A stretch of DNA of 7,953 nucleotides from NCBI GenBank assembly GCA_902470035.1, contig CABREZ010000069.1, positions 1 through 7,953 on the forward strand, written 5' to 3'. This stretch comes from an uncultured Streptococcus sp. Its GTDB lineage: Bacteria > Bacillota > Bacilli > Lactobacillales > Streptococcaceae. The translations under genes were made by a program, and so were the position numbers. Every line of letters begins with the position of its first letter. Position 1 is the stretch's first letter. The notes under the pieces were generated by a model, which had not been told where the DNA came from, made no database searches, and saw only the letters and a list, made by a program, of their open reading frames with translations. Shown one piece after another: positions 6,182 through 7,953 of this stretch.

Positions 6182-6210
6182 ATCTTACCATATTCATTCC
6201 TAGGATTCAA
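6182..6210 (-). promoter_or_regulatory. Promoter of the CPBP gene
   Basis: On the minus strand TTGAAT (6205-6210) lies 17 bases from TAAGAT (6182-6187), with a TGG extension directly before the -10 box. It sits between the transporter terminator and the ATG at 6144, about 37 bases from the start. Confidence 0.75.
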
Positions 6211-6225
6211 TTAGAAAGTGAACCC

Positions 6226-6253
6226 AAAAAGGTCGAGACAATCGTCTCTGACC
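6226..6253 (-). terminator. Intrinsic terminator of the TDT transporter gene
   Basis: On the minus strand GGTC-A-GAGAC / GTCTC-GACC forms nine base pairs with one bulged A around a GATT tetraloop (6231-6253), followed by TTTTT. The stem begins one base after the stop codon of the transporter gene. Confidence 0.88.
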
Positions 6254-6254
6254 T

Positions 6255-7172
6255 CTAATTTCTATTGGAATGCTCGTTCTCCCCTTTTCTGTAAGTCACA
6301 AAGCCTACAAGCACGGACACAAGAATGGCTAGGCACAGAATGGTTTCTAACCAGACAAGGGGCCTTAACAGAGAACTTTGCAATAGACCTTGGGCCATTT
6401 TCAGGGAAGTAGCTGTGATGACCGTTGGGAAGGTTAAGGCTGAAAAGGCTGGTTGAAAGCCCTCTTTTATCATTCTGGGCAGACGCGTTAAAACGAAGAA
6501 ATAAAAAGCTTGAGAGAGACCAATCATGATAGATAACAGCCAAACCGGTAGGCTGGCTCCACCCACACGAACCAGGGCCGCTAACAGAAGAGAAAAGGGA
6601 GCACAATAGATGCCTTCTTGCCCCAATAAGTGGCTCGGTAAAGGGGTGGTTTTCAATCCCTGATAGATCAGCGGGTAAAGAATCAAGGTTAAGACAAAGC
6701 CAAACCCGAGAGTCAGATAGGCCAACTCAACCACTCCTACCACTGGGTAGGTCAAGGCAGCAACAGCAATCCCAACATAAAGGACGGTCCAACTAGGGGT
6801 GGCATTGGCTCTTGGTTTTGCCAATATATGGGTCTTGGTAAAGTAGAAAATCAAGCCACAATCTAAGAGGAAGGCAGTCCACCAAACTGCCTGGGCGAGT
6901 CCTCCAAATGTCGGAAATAGTCGTAAGAGATAAGTCGATAGAATCATCCCAGCCATGGGAAAGGTCGCCATCCCAGACAGAAGGGCCGGTTCTTGTAGTT
7001 CAATCTTGGTTTCTCGCCAGTAGATCAGATGGTGACATAAAAAGAAAACCCATAGGATCAAACCCGTCAAACTGAAGAAATGAGCCAGAACTGGGAAGGT
7101 ATCAGACAGAAGGTTTCCAGCCCCTGCTAAACCTAACAGGCAGCCTGAAAATGCTAAAGGAATCTTTTTCAT
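6255..7172 (-). CDS. TDT-family transporter (TehA/SLAC1-like, tellurite-resistance/dicarboxylate type)
   Basis: A 305-residue, very hydrophobic protein with about ten predicted membrane segments, as expected for the TDT family. This family includes TehA of Haemophilus, the plant SLAC1 anion channels and the fungal malate permease Mae1. The start MKKIPLAFSGCLLGLAGAGN is characteristic of the short Firmicute members, often labelled TDT or, wrongly, exfoliative toxin A/B proteins. FSALTFPTVITATSLK near the C-terminus matches the conserved late helix. I chose the ATG at 7172 because GGAG lies six bases upstream; a TTG four codons earlier would place that GGAG inside the coding sequence. The gene is monocistronic, with an extended -10 promoter and a terminator directly after the stop. 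The substrate, probably an anion or organic acid, cannot be read from the sequence. No tellurite-related gene (such as tehB) is adjacent. Confidence 0.88.
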   Translation of the reverse strand: MKKIPLAFSGCLLGLAGAGNLLSDTFPVLAHFFSLTGLILWVFFLCHHLIYWRETKIELQEPALLSGMATFPMAGMILSTYLLRLFPTFGGLAQAVWWTAFLLDCGLIFYFTKTHILAKPRANATPSWTVLYVGIAVAALTYPVVGVVELAYLTLGFGFVLTLILYPLIYQGLKTTPLPSHLLGQEGIYCAPFSLLLAALVRVGGASLPVWLLSIMIGLSQAFYFFVLTRLPRMIKEGFQPAFSALTFPTVITATSLKMAQGLLQSSLLRPLVWLETILCLAILVSVLVGFVTYRKGENEHSNRN

Positions 7173-7200
7173 CTTGATCTCCAATCATTTTATCGCTTTC

Positions 7201-7209
7201 AGTATACCA
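7201..7209 (-). promoter_or_regulatory. Extended -10 element of the TDT gene
   Basis: On the minus strand TGGTATACT gives a good -10 box with TGn extension, about 28 bases upstream of the ATG. No convincing -35 is found at 16-18 bases; TTGATA lies 20 bases away, which is too far. The promoter probably depends on the extended -10. Confidence 0.6.
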
Positions 7210-7230
7210 TAAAAGAGAAGGAACCATATC

Positions 7231-7259
7231 AAAAAGAAGTAGACAAAAGAGCTACTTCT
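7231..7259 (-). terminator. Intrinsic terminator upstream of the TDT gene
   Basis: On the minus strand a perfect 8-bp stem, AGAAGTAG/CTACTTCT (7252-7259 with 7235-7242), closes a 9-base loop and is followed by TTTT. It protects the TDT promoter from transcription coming from the gltX side and is the second such hairpin in this gap. On the plus strand the following tract is CTTTAAAAA, so termination there would be weak. Confidence 0.75.
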
Positions 7260-7302
7260 CTTTAAAAATTCTTTAATTACTCTGGTATATAAGGGATTAT
7301 GG

Positions 7303-7520
7303 AGTTTTTTTGCTTTAAATAAGTCCCATAAATCTCTAAAGATCATTAACACATAGAACTCTCCTACTCAAATGTAAAACTGAAAGCTACCAATAACCTC
7401 ATCAAAGGCATCAAGCAAAATACTGTTGCTTTCCAGAACATTGACCACTTTAAAACTAGAATTTTCATCGTTTTAAACATCAAAAAGGAGAGAACCAATT
7501 CGATCCTCTCCAAGGTGTAA
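7303..7520 (+). pseudogene. C-terminal remnant of an ISL3-family transposase
   Basis: This is the only plus-strand protein fossil in the window. From 7356 to the TAA at 7518-7520, 54 codons read through ELSYSNVKLKATNNLIKGIK, then FKTRIFIVLNIKKERTN. This is the C-terminal end of ISL3-type DDE transposases, whose normal motif is (P)YSNxxLEATNNLIKxIKR followed by GFRNFxNFKxRI. The fragment is clearly dead. The conserved glutamate of LEATN, the last catalytic acid, is Lys (codon 7383-7385), the KR after IK is KQ, and GFRNF is AFQNI. Upstream, the frame is broken at about 7353: FALNKSHKSLKIINT in another phase (7303-7353) runs to a TAG and could continue the protein if one base were lost. That upstream part is less certain. 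All of the transposase before it is missing. Confidence 0.85.
7482..7511 (-). terminator. Intrinsic terminator inside the IS remnant, probably used by gltX
   Basis: On the minus strand GGAGAGGATC pairs with GGTTCTCTCC (7502-7511 with 7487-7496; ten pairs, two of them G-U) around a five-base loop, followed by TTTTT. It is the first convincing terminator downstream of gltX on that strand, about 160 bases after the gltX stop. On the other strand the same bases encode KKERTNSILS of the dead transposase. Confidence 0.75.
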
Positions 7521-7534
7521 CGTTTCGTCACTCA

Positions 7535-7645
7535 TTATAGCTGACAAAAGACCCAGAGTCCTTCTCCAATCTCCCTCTGAGATTTTAGAGTAGCAATCTT
7601 GACATTTACTTCTTTAGAATGCAATTTATAAGCCTCTGTCAACAT
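7535..7645 (-). other. Doubtful 36-codon ORF downstream of gltX, reading into the IS end
   Basis: On the minus strand an ATG at 7645 opens a frame that reads MLTEAYKLHSKEVNVKIA, then TLKSQREIGEGLW, and ends VFCQL at a TAA (7535-7537). The last five or six codons come from the terminal repeat of the ISL3 remnant, so the original frame, if it was coding, was cut by the insertion. The composition looks protein-like, but the upstream sequence has only a weak AAGA in place of a Shine-Dalgarno, and I do not recognise the family. It may be the truncated start or an internal piece of a lost gene, or chance. The rest of the gltX-proximal interval (7646-7669) holds nothing I can name. Confidence 0.25.
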
Positions 7646-7669
7646 TCTTAAATGAGAATAAATGTATTC

Positions 7670-7953
7670 CTATTTTGCAATTTCTTCCAACATTTTCTCA
7701 ATGTGTTGGATGGATTTTTCACGTCCAAGCAAGTAAATGGTATCTGGCAATTCTGGACCATGCATTTCACCTGAAACAGCGATACGGATTGGCATGAAGA
7801 GATTTTTCCCTTTGATACCAGTTTCCTTTTGGACTGCTTTGATTTGTGGGAAGATATTTTCTACCACAAACTCATCGTCTGACATGGCTTCAAGTTTTGC
7901 TTTGAAGGCTTCAAGTACAGTCGGAACCGTTTCACCAGCCATGACTTCTCGCT
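7670..7953 (-). CDS. gltX: Glutamyl-tRNA synthetase, C-terminal 93 residues
   Basis: The 3' end of gltX; the frame is open to the right edge of the window, so the 5' part is outside. GltX charges tRNA-Glu (and in many Firmicutes also tRNA-Gln, later amidated by GatCAB) in the cytoplasm. The visible part is the C-terminal, helical anticodon-binding domain. It reads REVMAGETVPTVLEAFKAKL near the edge, then ENIFPQIKAVQKETGIKGKN, LFMPIRIAVSGEMHGPELPD, and ends in GREKSIQHIEKMLEEIAK. This is the conserved bacterial GltX ending, with the KGKNLFMPIR and SG..HGPEL motifs. An internal Met at 7942 is not the start. No other gene follows on the same strand until the TDT transporter; transcription probably ends in the hairpin at 7482-7511. 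Confidence 0.96.
   Translation of the reverse strand, partial: REVMAGETVPTVLEAFKAKLEAMSDDEFVVENIFPQIKAVQKETGIKGKNLFMPIRIAVSGEMHGPELPDTIYLLGREKSIQHIEKMLEEIAK

Larger units (their letters stand above)
7303..7554 (+). mobile_element. Right-end remnant of an ISL3-family insertion sequence
   Basis: The transposase tail is followed by 34 bases ending in CACTCATTATAGCTGACAAAAGACCC. Read outward to inward this is GGGTCTTTTGTCAGC, similar in form to the GG-starting terminal repeats I recall for streptococcal ISL3 elements (a pattern like CACTACAGTTGACAAAGAGCC at the right end). The right boundary is therefore placed at about 7554. No matching inverted left end is present, so the left part has been deleted. 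The exact left boundary, somewhere between 7243 and 7356, is unclear. I cannot recognise a target-site duplication with only one end left. Confidence 0.75.

Noticed and set aside
7242..7252. GACAAAAGAGC, resembling the IS right-end repeat GACAAAAGACCC at 7543-7554, as a possible left end of the ISL3 remnant
   Set aside because: It is in direct, not inverted, orientation and forms the loop and arm of a terminator hairpin; the short match can be chance.
7568..7584. AATCTC/GAGATT hairpin between gltX and the IS remnant as the gltX terminator
   Set aside because: The stem is only six pairs and no T-run follows on the minus strand.
7614..7642. TTGACA downstream of gltX as a promoter
   Set aside because: No acceptable -10 box lies at 16-18 bases (TTCTAA is the best match) and no clear gene follows.
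7173..7669. T-box or other riboswitch near gltX or the transporter
   Set aside because: No AAGGGTGGAACCGCG-type T-box and no other recognisable riboswitch core is present in this gap.

Overview
All intact genes in this window lie on the minus strand, so transcription runs from right to left. The sequence is chromosomal DNA of a low-GC Gram-positive coccus, almost certainly a Streptococcus of the mitis/sanguinis/parasanguinis type. The evidence is the rnpA-yidC-khpB(jag) cluster next to gltX, rpmH as an independent unit, the tatD-rnmV-(DUF2185)-rsmA operon, an RsmA N-terminus that reads as in streptococci, and a decayed ISL3-family insertion sequence of streptococcal type. Species cannot be fixed from the sequence alone.

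Layout from right (upstream) to left (downstream). The window opens inside the 3' end of gltX (glutamyl-tRNA synthetase). About 500 bases without an intact gene follow. They hold the right-hand remnant of an ISL3-family element on the plus strand, two minus-strand intrinsic terminators (one inside the dead transposase) and a doubtful 36-codon ORF that reads into the IS end. Next come two single-gene units of membrane proteins, each with a recognisable promoter and terminator: a TDT/TehA-SLAC1-type transporter and a CPBP-family membrane protein whose first catalytic-motif glutamate is replaced by valine.

The core operon rnpA-yidC-khpB follows, from a strong extended -10 promoter to a strong terminator. 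It couples tRNA 5' processing (RNase P protein), membrane protein insertion (YidC1) and an RNA-binding regulator of cell elongation and division (KhpB/EloR). An unidentified 206-residue protein lies just beyond that terminator. rpmH (ribosomal protein L34) has its own near-consensus promoter, strong Shine-Dalgarno and terminator.

A further promoter starts tatD-rnmV-DUF2185-rsmA: a metal-dependent hydrolase/DNase, the 5S rRNA maturase RNase M5, a DUF2314/DUF2185-like protein, and the start of the 16S rRNA dimethyltransferase RsmA, cut by the window edge. Much of the window therefore serves RNA maturation and the ribosome.

Four of these housekeeping genes (rpmH, yidC, rnpA and probably rnmV) start at GTG or TTG. 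I see no CRISPR array, tRNA, rRNA, replication origin or novel defence system. The less ordinary points are the IS remnant carrying the probable gltX terminator, the altered CPBP motif, and the unidentified gene placed directly behind a terminator.
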